This document shows positions 11,208-24,838 of a stretch of DNA of 64,000 nucleotides, in pieces. The notes under the pieces are model-generated. The model made no database searches. It was not told where the DNA came from and worked only from the letters and a program-made list of their open reading frames with translations. Source of the DNA: Rattus norvegicus (taxonomy: Eukaryota > Chordata > Mammalia > Rodentia > Muridae); NCBI RefSeq assembly GCF_036323735.1, contig NC_086029.1, positions 53,671,357 through 53,735,356 on the forward strand, in the 5' to 3' direction. The position numbers were made by a program, and so were the translations under genes. The stretch's first letter is position 1; each line of letters starts with the position of its first letter.

Positions 11208-11534
11208 TGTGACAGTTTGCATATGCTTGTCCCAGGGAGTGCCACTATTAGAAGGTGTGACCTTGCTGGAGGAAGTGTGTCACTGTGGGGTGGACTTGGA
11301 GACCCTCCTCCTAGCTACCTGAGAGTGCTCAGTCTGTTCCTGGCTTCTTTTGGGTAAAGATGTAGAACTCAGCTCCTCCTGCACCATGCCTGCCTGGATG
11401 TTGCCATGCTCCCGCCTTGATGATAATGGACCGAACTTCTGAACCTGTAAGCCAGCCTCAATTAAATGTTGTCCTTTATAAAACTTATATTGGTCATGGT
11501 GTCTGTTCACAGCAATAAAACCCTAAGTAAGACA
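11208..11534 (+). mobile_element. Solo LTR, ERVL/MaLR-like, with 5-bp TSD
   Basis: A 327-bp element starting TGTGACAG and ending TAAGACA (TG...CA ends), flanked by the 5-bp duplication ctccc (11203-11207 and 11535-11539). Five-base TSDs fit the ERVL/MaLR class. It carries an ATTAAA polyadenylation signal at 11461-11466. It sits inside antisense ORF2 of the old L1, which resumes on both sides. A relative lies at 41618-41983. The precise family name is uncertain. Confidence 0.85.
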
Positions 11535-12190
11535 CTCCCCTTTCTCTACATCCTTGCCAACATAAGCTGTCATTTGTGGTTTTGATCTTAGCCATGAGAA
11601 CAGTAATGTGATCTGGTAGAGGTAATAATATCAATTGGCTTCCCTAGATAAAATCTGGAAGATGGAATCTCAAAGTTGTTTTGATATACATTTCCCTGAT
11701 GGCTAAGAAATTGGATGTTTCTTTAAATGTTTCTCAGCCCCTCGAGATTCTCTGTAAAGAATTCTGTGTTTGGATATATATCCCATTTTAGTTGGATGTC
11801 TAGATTCTTACATTCTTTATATGTTGGGATATTAGGCCTGTGTCAGATGTGGAATTTGTAAAAATCTTTTCCCATTATGAAGTCTGTGAATTTGTCCTGT
11901 TTACAGTATCCTTTGCCTTACATAAGCTTTTCAGTTTTATGAGGTCCTGTTCATTGGCAATCTTAGTACCTGCACTACTGATCTTCTATGCAGGAAGTTG
12001 TCTTTCTTCTATGCCAATACATTCAAATCTATTGTCCACTTTTTCATCTGTCAGGTTCAGTGTATCTGATTTTCTATTGTCTTTGATCCATTATTTCATT
12101 TTTGTGATGTGTGATAGTTATGGTTCTATTTGCACTCTTCTACAAGCCAACATCCAATTAGACCAGTGCCATTTGTTGAGGCCAACTTCC

Positions 12191-12570
12191 TGATTCTCTG
12201 ACTCTTAGAATCTTTCTGTCCTCCAATCTCTGTTTTTCTCTGAATCTTAGGTGCCTTATATTTCCAGTCTGGGCTCCCCACAGTCCCAACATACCTATTA
12301 TATCCAGTTGTGGTTTTCTGTAATGGTTGCAATTTACTATAAATAGGATATAATTAGAAAATATGCTGATCTAGTTAAAGTGGAGGAAAAAAGATCTATG
12401 ACTTCCCTAGCCTTTGGTCTTTGGCTGGGTTTCCAGGCATGATTTCTATCCTGCCTAAGTAGACCTTGAATCCAATTAAAGACCTGTCAGTTACAGCCAA
12501 CCTATGAGTGTCGTGACTGAATCATTAGGGCTGTACTGCCAGTTTTATCAAGAAGTTGAAACATATTTGT
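12191..12570 (-). mobile_element. Old LINE-1 3' UTR fragment
   Basis: Diverged copy of the same antisense 3' UTR block found at 37.9-38.9 and 52.4-53.1 kb. Shared phrases include ctgattctctgactcttaga, ccagttgtggttttctgtaa and tgacttccctagcctttggt. It begins exactly where the ORF2 sequence of the preceding L1 stops, so it is a second element or a rearranged piece. Confidence 0.5.
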
Positions 12571-13980
12571 GGTACCTTCTTAATAAAATTTTGTGTTGAG
12601 AACTATATTTTTTACTTTCTGTTAATTTTATTTTTATATTGATGTTAATATTGATTTGACTATTTTCTCTGTCTCTGGGCTTTGATAATGGAACTACCAT
12701 TCACATTACAATTGACTTGATATTAATGTGCTTGGACATTTGAGATAGGAGCAACAATGTTTACCTGTCTTGTAAACAGCAGGAGCTATATTTGTATGGT
12801 TTTGCCTATCTACATATTTATATTTGAAAACCTTTGCCTTTTTTGATCCTTGATATGTTATTTGAGTAACAATGTTTAAAAGGTTGTAAAAATTTGAATA
12901 TTTATTTTACTTCATTTCCTGTCTTTTTACAGAATATGGATAATTGTTCTCATATGAAAGTTTTAAGTGTTTAACCGAGACTCTTTTCATATATCTATCA
13001 TTGTCCCCTGTATTCACCCCATTAATGAGCATCTCTAGCCTGGAGATTGGGTTTGAAACAGTTTTACAGCTAATTTCTGGGATGAGTGACAGGGTTAGGA
13101 CTTCTACAGAACAATCTCATGGTAACTAGTATGGAATTTCCCCAAAGTACAATGCAGGAGTTAGCTAGCAATTATCCCTGTGCCACAAGAAAGAGGAATT
13201 CTGTATTTTGTTTCTCTCTTTAATGCTGATTCTAAGATCGAGGAGAACTTTCTAAATAATTTACAGTGTTAAGGCTGCTGCTTCCCTAGACAATTCCTTT
13301 TTGAAAATGAACTATTCTTTTGGGTTCATCTTTAAATTGGTTTCTTAACCTTGACACACAATAGAATTGCCTTTAATATACTAAGAATTCATACTTTTAT
13401 CTTAACAATCAAGTCTATCAATAGAAGAAAATTTATATTAATGCTGGAAATATTAAATATGACTTTATTTATTAAATACATTAAATATGAATTCACTATT
13501 TAATTATTAATATAACTATTATTACAATCCACATATATACATGGAAATATTTTGGACTGATTTGGTTCTCAAGTATTCCTTCTCCCATAATGCTCTATGA
13601 ACATTAGTATAACCATTGATACCAATGAATCTGATTAAGAAATTAAAGTAGAAATCAAACTCTATCACAAACTTACTTTTTAACTAGAGAAATCCATTGC
13701 ACATTTATTCTACTCTGCTTTCTTTATATTTGAAATTTATTATATTACTTCAATTTATAGATCTTATAAACTGCCATTTCTTTCTCTTACAAATGTTTTT
13801 TTTCAATTATTATAAAATAGAATGTGTCTTGCAATAAATATTGTACAGAATTTTGTCTTGGTATGACATGAGACTTATTACATAGGCTACCAGTCTTCAT
13901 TTATGGTTAAGATCCCAATCCCCTGGCACTTTGTGTGCATGAGCGTATGTGAGTGTGCATGTGTGCTTCAGTGGTGTGCA
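12571..13980. other. Unassigned AT-rich intergenic sequence
   Basis: No gene recognised. The interval 13430-13550 is very AT-rich, with repeated attaaatatga-like words that do not form a clean tandem array. Confidence 0.5.
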
Positions 13981-14006
13981 TGTGTGTGTGTGTGTGTGTG
14001 TGTGTG
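13981..14006. repeat. (TG)13 microsatellite
   Basis: Uninterrupted TG dinucleotide tract, followed by gcatgcacgcgc, so the potentially Z-forming alternating purine-pyrimidine stretch extends to about 14018. Confidence 0.95.
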
Positions 14007-15264
14007 CATGCACGCGCACTGTGTATGTCTTGATCAGCATCTGTTTATTTTCTATATTTCATGTATGTGTGGTTTATATTTCAGACTTCATAGTTTTTCT
14101 GTTCAAAGAATAAATTGTCTTATGCAAGCATATCTTATAATTATTTATATAATTAAGCCTCTTTCACACTCAGGTAAAGATAAAAGTATGCTACAGGTTG
14201 GAGTCCAATGCACAAAGCACTGAAACACATTGCTTCATTTAACTTTAAGTAGTAAGAATAGTTTTGTATTAGAAAGCTTTCTAAAAGACGTGAGTTAATC
14301 GTATGAGAATAGTAGATTGGTATTTTCCATGCAGCTTCTTTTATCAAGAACGTGTGTGCTAAGAGCAGTTCGCATTCATTAGTTCATCATGCACAGGGTA
14401 AAAAAGAAGCACATAATGAATGGGCTTGTATGGTTTTATTTTTTTCCAGAATTATGTATATTGTCTTATATTCATTCCATGTATGTAGCAAAAGTTAAAT
14501 TCATTTCATAGATCTTTCTCTTGCTTTATCACATACAGGTTTCTCCAAGCACAGTATGGAAATTGTTGGTTGACTTTTATACATTGCTGTCCATTATAAA
14601 AAGACCTTTCCTTCAACATATTTCATGCACAACACCTGGCCTTTAGGGAACAGCATGGTTGGACTGAACCTACTCAATTATAGATTGCATCCCTGTTTAA
14701 TTTATTAGCCACCTGTTTAATTCTTACAGGATAATGGAAAAATTAGGATGCCATTAGCATATTTAGAATATCTGTACTCTGAATTTTCAGACGAAGTTTT
14801 CAAATTAGATAAAACCTCTGAAATTGAAATTAAGGTTTAACAAATATGTATAACTTTCAAGACTAGATATAAATTTCATCTGAGTTTTCATCATGTCTTT
14901 AGCATGTCTTTTCATTAGAAAAATATAAAATAAATGAAGAAAATCCATGCCAAGAATTCTTGAGAGCTTGAGCTGGTTTAATGTCAAGAGAAAAGCCATT
15001 ACAGCAACACTTGAAACGTCACTTCCCCATCTCAGTTCAAGAGCGCTGTAAGTGCCAACGGTAGCAAGTATAACTTCAGTGAAGGCAAAGTAGCTGTGGA
15101 TGACTTGGATAAACACCTTGAATGAAAGGCATTATTTTGTCAGATACTGATCTCCATTTTACAATAAAACAGCAGGCTCCAATGCCTCTGAGTATGAGTA
15201 TGCCCATGCTACAGATAATGCCTCTGACTTGCATTAGATGGAGCATGTGCATGTTTACATGCAT
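14007..15264. other. Unassigned intergenic sequence
   Basis: Contains a 103-codon minus-strand frame at 14805-15116 that matches no family I know and has no supporting context. Otherwise nothing is recognised. Low repeat content makes it a candidate for unique, possibly conserved sequence. Confidence 0.45.
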
Positions 15265-15303
15265 ACACAATCACACACACACACAGAGGGGGGGGGGAAC
15301 AGA

Positions 15304-15341
<38 letters not shown>

Positions 15342-15402
15342 AAGGGAGAGGGATAGAAAGAGAAAGAGGGAGAGACGGAGGGAGGGAGAAAGAGAGAGAG
15401 AT
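15265..15402. repeat. Compound (CA)n / G-run / purine tract
   Basis: (CA)n at 15271-15284, ten G at 15288-15297, then a GA-rich purine strand to 15401 broken by only a few pyrimidines. The long homopurine segment could adopt triplex structure. Confidence 0.95.
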
Positions 15403-16654
15403 TAGTGCTTATGATCTATCTTTCTGCAGTTTTGACTATCAGGAGAATTTTACCTTATCCCAGAATCTGGACTATTTTATTGTTTATCCTCTATAGTGAT
15501 TAGATAGTCTCTGTAGCTCTGATTATCTCCCAGATTGTCAGGGTGACAGAGTTCAGGGCAAGACAGCTTGTCACTGAGATCTCTAGACCCATTGGCTTGA
15601 AGTAGGAGCTTGTCTATTTGAAACATTACATAATGATGCTGAGAAAAAAAATACTGCTATCTTTGCAAAATTCCCCTGACATTTGGGGTTTGTCTCATGA
15701 TATTCTCAAAGATTATATTTTGTGATAATCCTTAAAAGTGGTGCATCTCCCTCAAGTGGAGGCACTGAAAGCATCGCTTCTTGTAATACACGAACACGTG
15801 CCATCCTGGAGGTGTAAAACATAAGCTGTCCTGAGCAGCTTTTGAGAATCTAGTTGCCAGCTTCTAGTCATCCAAATGGTGATCCCATGAACAGCTTCCA
15901 GTTCTGGCAGAGAACAGTTGTCTATCTTATCCTATTACTTGGAGATTATCAGGCCTTGGCAAGGGATGCTAAAACAGAAGATGACAAATTCTGGTGAGGA
16001 AACATGGTTTGGCTTTAAATATTGTCTGTTTTGTTTATTCTTAATAGAAAATGTTCATTTGAGTTATGACAAAAAAATGTCTGCTTGTTTCCTATAGTTC
16101 AGTTTAAACCTCCCAAGTACCAAACCTAGAGTAGGTATATTTGTCATTTCATTAATTATTTATATAATGTGCTAATGTCTTTCTTCATAAAAATAAATGA
16201 AAGCCTTTTGTAGACGTGCGTTTGGATGACTAAATAGTTCATTTGAAGTCTTGTCCAAACATCATTTTGTGTTTTGATTAATGTTAATTTATATTTTCAT
16301 ATTATGAATCTAATATTTCTCCCCTCGTACTTGCTTGACATTCACATATGTTCAACTACTGTCTGAAGTCACGCCACCTAGCAAAGCAACAACATACAAA
16401 TTACGTAGTTAAATATTTGTAGAAATAAATAAGTACTAGGTGGTTTATACACAATACCTTTGCGATTTTAATTTTCTGAGAATTTCACAGGAGCCTTTTT
16501 ATTATTTCCACTTTACAAAAGTGAGGTTAGTATAATGGGGAAATTTAATTCTGATAAAAATTAGGTTTATTTGGGGCACGTAATATTTCAGGGCCTAACA
16601 AACTTTTATGGTAGCTTCAATGTTATCTTTGTATAATATAAAGCTCCCACAGGA
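15403..16654. other. Unassigned intergenic sequence
   Basis: No gene, SINE, LINE or LTR recognised. Confidence 0.5.
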
Positions 16655-16990
16655 GGATTAGGGCATAGTTTGGTAGGTAGAGAGCTTACCTTATAGATAA
16701 AATGACCAAAGTCTGATTCCTAGAACCCAGAGAAAAATGCCAGGTGTGGTGTTTGGTGTTTTTAATTCCAGCCTTGAGGAGGCAAAACAGAAAAATTCCT
16801 ATGGTTTGCTGATCAGTCAGGCTAGCCCAATTGATGAGCTATATCTTATGTCAACCTCAAGGGAAATTTTCTTGGCCATAGCCAATATTTTAGGCTAAGA
16901 ATAAAATGGTGTCACTCTTTCTGCAATCCTAAGAAAAACCCAAAGCCAAAACCAACTAAACAAACAAACAAACAAACAAACAAACACCCT
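16655..16990 (+). mobile_element. B4-like SINE with (CAAA)n tail
   Basis: A tRNA/ID-like head (ggtaggtagagagcttacct ... gattcctagaaccca) followed by a B1-like right half (gccaggtgtggtgtttggtg, ttccagccttgaggaggca). This is the fusion layout of B4 SINEs. It ends in A/C-rich sequence with a (CAAA)n run at 16956-16986. Considerably diverged. Confidence 0.55.
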
Positions 16991-17089
16991 ACACTTGGCT
17001 CCTTTGAAATAAATGATAATGTTAAATACTTTCTTATTTCAAGAAAGAAGAACCAGGGAATAATAACTATCAAATCAACACAAAACTGA

Positions 17090-17410
17090 AATCTATCTTT
17101 GTAAATGACTCACAGTTCAAGGTTTGGAATCCACTTACAATCATCTAGGCTCCTCCAAAGGGCCCTGGCTCCACCCTCTGTAGCGTCATTGTCTCCTAAA
17201 CCTAGGCTGGTTCCACTTGAAACTGCTGCTTTCCTGGCAGTCCCAGGTCTGGCTCTCCAAAATGGGTCTCTTGTTGCAGCTATGCTGTATGTTCATCGAT
17301 AGACTCTCCTGGGCTCTCTTCAATGGCTCCAGCCCTGAGACACAGTGCCAAGCCTCAGCTGCTCTCCATGACCCTTCATGCCTTCTAAACCAGTAGCATC
17401 TGGGTAACTC
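17090..17410. repeat. Probable rodent interspersed repeat, family not assigned
   Basis: GC-richer than its surroundings. It contains phrases I associate with a dispersed rodent repeat (ggctctcttcaatggctcca; gcctcagctgctctccatga). A 65-codon frame at 17105-17302 lies within it and is not considered a gene. Confidence 0.4.
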
Positions 17411-17512
17411 TTTTACTATTTTGCATCATTTATACTCTTCCTTTTTCTTACTCTAGCTCTTATATTCATGTTCTGCATGCTTCTTTTCAAAAACTTCATG
17501 ACTTCTTTAATA

Positions 17513-17513
<1 letters not shown>

Positions 17514-17572
<59 letters not shown>
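17514..17572. repeat. (TG)29 microsatellite
   Basis: Uninterrupted alternating TG tract of 59 bases. Likely polymorphic in length; a Z-DNA candidate. Confidence 0.97.
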
Positions 17573-17574
<2 letters not shown>

Positions 17575-17699
17575 TACTGAGCATGTACAAGGACTGACCA
17601 CTTAGTCTCAGGCAACCCACCAAGGGCCTTCTTCCTGAGAACAACCGTTCTTCCCTCAACACTCATTGACTGCAGGTCTTCATCTAGGGGATGGGGCCT

Positions 17700-19640
17700 G
17701 TTTTATGCAATTTGATAGATGCATAACTAATTTCATTACTTTTTATGTGGACATCTAGTTTTTCCAGCACTATTTGCTGAAAATCTTTTTTTTCTTTACT
17801 CCAGCTTATTTATCAAATATCAATAGGCTGAAGTTATATGTACTCATGATCGGATCTTTGATTTGTTCTATTTATCTACATATCTGTCTTTGTGAGTACC
17901 ATATTATATTTATTATAAAATAACTATAATGCATCTTGAATTTTGTAATAGCAATATTTTCAATAGTTTTCTGCCATTAGGAAATACCTGACATTGCAGA
18001 CATGTGTGTGTATAATTGTCTAGCTTCCACCCATTAATTCATGCTTGAGATAGAAAGGTGATTAACATTTCTATTTGTTATTCTAATAGGAGCTCAATTT
18101 ATTGAAAACATTTTGGCAGTCCCTTTGTCTTCTCCTCAATGAAAATGTGTTTATGCTGTAATCTTTCCTTTTTTTGAAAGTAGATTATTTTTTCATGCAA
18201 GATATCCTGATTATAGTTCCTCCTCTCTCCTCTCTTCACACTTTCACCCACCTTCCCTCTTCTCTGGACCCACTCCTTGTCTGTCTCTCATTAGAAAAGA
18301 ACTGGATAGGATCAGCCATTTTCTTATATAGTAAGAAGGTTAGACTCACAATAAAAAATATGAGACTTTAGGGTTTCTTTTTTCTTTTCTTCTTTCAAGA
18401 GAAAACTCAAAAAAAAGGGAGAGAGATACATTTGTAGGACTTGGATACTTTTTTAAGTTGTAAAATGTTTTATATGAATTTGGGGATGATTAAGAAAGGA
18501 AGGATTGTGGTGACTTAACAGTGATGTGCTCGTGTGTCAAGTTGACAAGGGTCAACTGTACTGGCTAGTTTTATGTCAATTTAAAACAAACCAAGACATA
18601 TTTTGACCTAGATATTTCATTTTCTTTGATATAATTGTAAATTGGAGTATGTCCATAATGTGTTTTCCAGTGTATATTTTTGTTTGTGTATAGAGAAGCT
18701 ACTGATTTTAATGTTGATTTTGTAACTTGCTGGTCAGCTGAAATTTGTATCTGCATTTTTTTCTGGTGAAATCTTTGGGATTTCTTATGTATAATACCAC
18801 ATTATCTGCCAACAGGAATAATGTATCTTCTTTTCCTGTTCATTTCATTTTAATATTTTATTCTTGCCTTTTTGCTCTGGCCAATGCTTCCAGTGCTATA
18901 TTGAAAAGGAGTGGGGGGAGTGAAGAGACTTGACTCACTTCTGATTTTAATGAAATCATTTTAGGATTTTGTCATTTATGAGAGTATCGGCTGCCATATT
19001 GCCATAAGTAGCCTTCATTTTGTTGAGAAATATTCCCCTTAGGCCCATTCTGTTTATGACTTGTATTATGAATGCAGGGTTAGATTTGGTCAAAGGTTTT
19101 TAACTTGCTTTTTTCAATAATTATAAATATTTATTTTGTACATATATGATTTATTGCATTCACTGTCTTACATATGTTGGGTCAAGACTACATTTATGGG
19201 ATAAAGACCAAATGATCGTGTGTAATGATCATTTTGATATTTAGCTTGCTATCATTGAGGGATTTGAATCTATGATCATTGGATCATGGGGGTGGCTTTT
19301 GGGGTGTTTTTCTTTCTTTCTTTCTTTCTTTTTTTGGTGTCATTCTGTTCTGTTTTCTTTAATCAAAATGGGTTTGTTATTAGAATAGTATTGGCTTCCT
19401 AGAATGAGTTTACTAGTGAACTCTGTTTCTTTTTGCTTTTTTGCTGTTTTGAAAGTTTAAGGAGGTTTGGTTGTATCTCTTCTTTAAACACTGGTCGCAC
19501 TCTACTGTTTATCTATCTGCATCTGGACTTATTTTATTTTTCAGAAAAGTTGAATTGTGAGATTTTCCATTCTCCCGAACACCTTACTAGGCAGGTACTT
19601 TACTTCTTTGGGTTTTCTGACTATAGCACATGTTTCTAAA
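17700..19640 (-). mobile_element. Old LINE-1 ORF2 (reverse transcriptase region), interrupted
   Basis: Antisense ORF2 in two blocks. Block 17700-17990 holds the region downstream of RT (ttttccagcactatttgctg). Block 18598-19640 covers the RT region (antisense catttattctg... gctctggccaatgcttccag, ttgaaaaggagtggggggag, tatgatcattggatcatggg). Order and orientation agree with one element split by about 600 bp of other sequence. A (TTTC)n run lies at 19310-19333. Many stops; no coding capacity. Confidence 0.65.
17990..18597. other. Sequence separating two blocks of an old L1
   Basis: Includes a pyrimidine-rich L1-3'-UTR-like stretch (about 18200-18300, tgtctgtctctcattagaaa) and, near 18535-18597, a stretch with a MaLR LTR-like word (gtgtcaagttgacaagggtc). 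I take it as one or two insertions whose limits I cannot fix. Confidence 0.35.
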
Positions 19641-20155
19641 CTTTAAAATGCATTATCTATATATAAGCAAAAACATACAAGATTTGTCGTTTGGAGTGTT
19701 GGTTGACTCACTCAGAATGATTTTTCCTAGCTCCATCTTTTACCTAAAAATTTTGTAATATCAATTTTCTTAACATTTGAGTATTATATTGTTAAAAATC
19801 CATCACATTTTCATTCTCCATTTAGCCACTGATGGACATCTAGGCTGTTTCTAGTTTCTGGCTATTAGGAATAAAGCAACAATGTACATGAATGAGCAAA
19901 TATATTTGTAGTAAAAATAAAATCCTTTGAGTATATCCCCAGGGTGGACTGGCTAAATCTTGAGTTCCCTGAGAACCTTCCACACTGATTCCCATAATGA
20001 TGTGCCAGTTTACACTTCAACCTTCAGTAAGAGTTTCCCCTTTTCCACCTCTTTGCCAGCATGTGCTGTCATTTATTTTATTGATATTGGCCATTATGAC
20101 TGGGGTAAGATGGAGTATCAAAGATGTCTTAATTATCATATCTCTGATGGAAAAA
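19641..20155 (-). mobile_element. Old LINE-1 ORF2 3' portion
   Basis: Antisense ORF2 C-terminal sequence (gactcactcagaatgatttt, ctgatggacatctaggctgt, ctggctattaggaataaagc, agcatgtgctgtcatttatt). It belongs to a different part of ORF2 than the preceding element, so it is a separate copy placed immediately beside it. Confidence 0.65.
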
Positions 20156-20339
20156 CAAGGAAATAGTGTAGAGTATTATGGGGGCTAATAGAATTAAGTT
20201 GGTAGGGGGATGAAGGGTAAAGAGGATATGGGTAGAAAGAATGAACATTCAGGGCATTTTTGGAAAAAATAGAAATCTACTACATACATTATACTAATAG
20301 AAATTTACTACATAGATTATTATTTATGCTATAATAGTA

Positions 20340-21765
<1,426 letters not shown>

Positions 21766-23749
21766 TATAGCAGTAGATTTAACCTGCACACAAAAATAAA
21801 AAAATATATAATTAACCTAGCTTTCTCAATGTAATTTTCGGTTAGTATTTTCTTATGAAGTAAATGGTTCATTCAAATATTATTTATAATGTCTTAATTA
21901 AAATGAGATTATTTATAAAAAGTCCCCCGTACAAGGTAACAAACTATATCGTCTGTGAGAATCATTTCACCACATTCCTTTATACTCATCATCATGGTGT
22001 GCATCTTCCAGTCATACAAATTTAGCTGTAAATTGTGCCACAGTAAACTGTAAAAAAGCACAGGAACCACCTGTTGTTTAATCTGTCAATGTCAGTGTGT
22101 AACTATCCTATCTGTTTGAAAATAGAGATGATCAGTCATTTGAACTCAGTTTTACTAATTGTAAAGTTATATCCAGGTGGTGTAGAGTATTCATCTTGTT
22201 CTTCACAAATGCATGGCTGTATTTAAAGTGCTTTATTGAAAACAGATGATGTAGGAGTATGGAAACCATGTATGAAAACTCATTTTGAGCCTGCTCTGTG
22301 AAGACACAGGAAAGGATAGGTAAACTACAGTTTTCTTAGTTCAAGTTCATTTACAAGAAAAAAATTAACATTATAAAAAGGAAGCCATTTTGCAACTGTA
22401 ACAGTCTCTTTCTGTTGTATCAATGCATATCAATGTAGTCTTTGATTTATCTGTGATAGTCTGGCTAAATGAAGAAATATATTCATGTATTTTCGATTTT
22501 CTAAGTTAATAGACTGCAAAATTTTAAGTATTCCCTTATACATATATTTTTTTATTTCATTTGGTGTCTTATGTCTCTATGTTAATTTTTATTGGAGAGT
22601 TGAAACTCTGGAGTTATTATTGAAAGTACGTATAGATTACAGTAATTTTGATTTTTTTTTGCTTGTGTTTTTACTGGGATTTGTGTTTCCATAAATTATA
22701 GTTGCATGAGAAAATGTGTTTCAAGAGTCTTAGCTGTGGTTATTATTCTCTTGCTTCCAGAAGTGGTATGAGCAGTCTGTTTGGCATTTTGCTGTTACAT
22801 TTGAATTTTTTAAGGTGCTTGGTTCACGGACATATTTTTTTCCTTCTCATTCAACTATGGCACATAGCTTGGCTAACTATATTAGTCCAGGCTGTCAATC
22901 ATGGTCTTTTATAACTTGATTTTTGGCATTCTCTAAAAGGAAATCAACTAACAGACCATTGTTACTCCCCTGTATTCAAGTACGTCAGTTGTATCATGTT
23001 GACTATCAGTTGACTTGTCTTTGTAGTTTGTGTATTTTTTCCTGCAAAATTAATGGCTTTCTTGGATCTGTGGGGAAAACATTCAATTTTTTGAAAATGT
23101 ATTGAGAGTTATCTCTTGTCTTCCTCCTTTTCATTTTCTTTTCTGCCACTCGCCTTCAGTTACACATATTTGAATGGTTGGCTATGATCCAGAGATCTCT
23201 AAGAATGGATACTGTGTTCTACAATCATTATCATTATCTCCCTATAGGTGTTGGTTTTCATAATGTCCATGTACTGGTTAGTTTTCTTTCTCCAACTTAT
23301 CATGATCTTTGAGGAACAGACAAGGAGAGGTGAGGAGAGAGACTGGTTCAGGGATGGACGTCTGAAACCTGAAAGCCTACCGCTTCTTTCTGTAGTGATT
23401 AAAGAAGTTGATGATCATTTCATACATCAGCCAGCCATTCCTGTGCCTTTGAAAAATGACTGTTGAGATCCTTTGCTCATTTTTAATCCTGTTATTTTTC
23501 TCTTGTTATGGAGTCATTCATATATTTCAAATTTTATCCAAAAATATGGATGATATATTATATATTATAAATTAATATATAAATCTTAATTTTTCTCCAA
23601 TCCATAAATAATCATTTCACTCTTCCCTGTGCCAAGAAGGGCTTTTAAGTTGACTCATTCTCATTCATTTATTTTTACTCTTGTCGGCTATGCTGTTAGA
23701 GTATAAGCTATGAACTCATTCATAGACCAATGTTATGTTTTTCCTTAGG
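21766..23749. other. Unassigned AT-rich sequence
   Basis: Nearly 2 kb with no recognised gene. A weak antisense L1 ORF2-like stretch may lie at about 23455-23535 (tgttgagatcctttgctcat). The plus-strand frames at 22485-22694, 22702-22914 and 23248-23466 are short, hydrophobic or low-complexity, and match nothing I know. Confidence 0.45.
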
Positions 23750-23860
<111 letters not shown>

Positions 23861-23935
23861 ATCTGTGTGATGTGAGCCTGCCTGTAGGCCTGCCTGCAGG
23901 CCTGCCTGCCTGTGTTATGTCACAAAGGTTGCTTT

Positions 23936-24648
23936 TCAATGAGTGCATACATGAAACTCAAGAAAGATGACCAAAATGCGGATGCTTCACTCCTTCTTTA
24001 AAAGGGGAACAAGAATACCCTTTGGAGGGAATAGGGAGGCAAAGTTTAGAACAGAGGCTGAAGGAACCTGACCAACATGTGGCCCATACATATACAGCCA
24101 CCCAATTAGACAAGATGGATGAAGCAAAGAAGTGCAGGCCGACAGGAGCCGGATATAGATCGCTCCTCAGAAACACAACCAGAATATTGCAAATACATAG
24201 GCGAATGCCAGCAGCAAACCACTGAACTGAGAACAGGACCCTCGTTGAAGGAATCATAGAAAGGACTGAAAGAGCTGAAGGAACTTGAGATCCCATATGA
24301 ACAACAATGCCAACCAACCAGAGCTTCCAGCAACTAAGCCACTACCCAAAGACTATACATGGACTGACCCTGGGCTCCAACTGCATAGGTAGCAATGAAT
24401 AGCCTAGTAAGGGCACCAGTGGAAGGGGAAGCCCTTGGTCCTGCCAAGGCTGGACCCCAGTGAACGTGATTGTTGGGGGGAGGGCGGAAATGGGGGGAGG
24501 ATGGGGAGGGGAACACCCATATAGAAGGGGAAGGGGAGAGGTTAGGGGGATATTGGGCTGGAAACCGGGAAAGGGAATAACATTTGAGATGTAAATAAGA
24601 AATACCCAATTTAATAAAGATGGGGAAAAAAAGAGTAAAAAAAGAAAA
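23936..24648 (+). mobile_element. Young rat-type LINE-1 3' end with a 15-bp inverted 5' tip
   Basis: Perfect 12-bp TSD aaaggttgcttt at 23924-23935 and 24649-24660. The first 15 bases (23936-23950, tcaatgagtgcatac) are L1 sequence in antisense, identical to 4044-ward antisense ORF2-end sequence near 4075-4090. From 23951 the element runs in sense through the ORF2/3' UTR junction and the whole 3' UTR to an A-rich tail (24620-24648). The translated 3' UTR frames are not genes. Confidence 0.85.
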
Positions 24649-24666
24649 AAAGGTTGCTTTCTGTAT

Positions 24667-24838
24667 GGCTGGAGAGATAACTTAGCAGTTAAGAAAACTG
24701 ACTCCTCTTCTGGAGGTCCTGAGTTCAATTCCTAGCAACCAGTTAAGTGGCCACAATCATCTGTATCCAATGCCCTCTTCTGGTGTGTCTGAAGATAGCT
24801 AAGGTGTAATATTTATATATAAAATAAATAAATAAATC
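24667..24838 (+). mobile_element. B2 SINE
   Basis: Typical B2 head (ggctggagagataacttagc), ctggaggtcctgagttcaat, the block around tctggtgtgtctgaagatag and an (AATA)n tail. Only a few bases from the TSD of the preceding L1. Confidence 0.88.

Larger units (their letters stand above)
8400..12190 (-). mobile_element. Old LINE-1 with long 3' UTR and ORF2 C-terminus, twice interrupted
   Basis: Reads as one antisense L1. The 3' UTR lies at about 8400-10790. It includes the 3'-terminal block also seen near 37.9, 52.4, 30.6 and 12.2 kb, then the pyrimidine-rich cctgcaatcccccgtcttta region. ORF2 sequence follows to about 12190 (antisense phrases caggatgatattttccagtt-like 10855-10880, gtttctggctattatggaca, catttccctgatggctaaga, ggcctgtgtcagatgtggaa). 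It is interrupted by a 5'-inverted L1 (8688-9512) and an LTR (11208-11534), both with TSDs in this host. Coding capacity is lost through many stops. That the outer parts are a single insertion is inferred from order and orientation. Confidence 0.65.

Noticed and set aside
13981..14018. Possible CpG or promoter-like element near the cacgcgc sequence
   Set aside because: It is just the GC-containing end of an alternating purine-pyrimidine repeat. No CpG-rich region surrounds it.
14805..15116. 103-codon minus-strand reading frame
   Set aside because: No similarity I recognise, no splice sites or start context that support it, and its length is possible by chance in 64 kb. A protein search and RNA-seq would decide.
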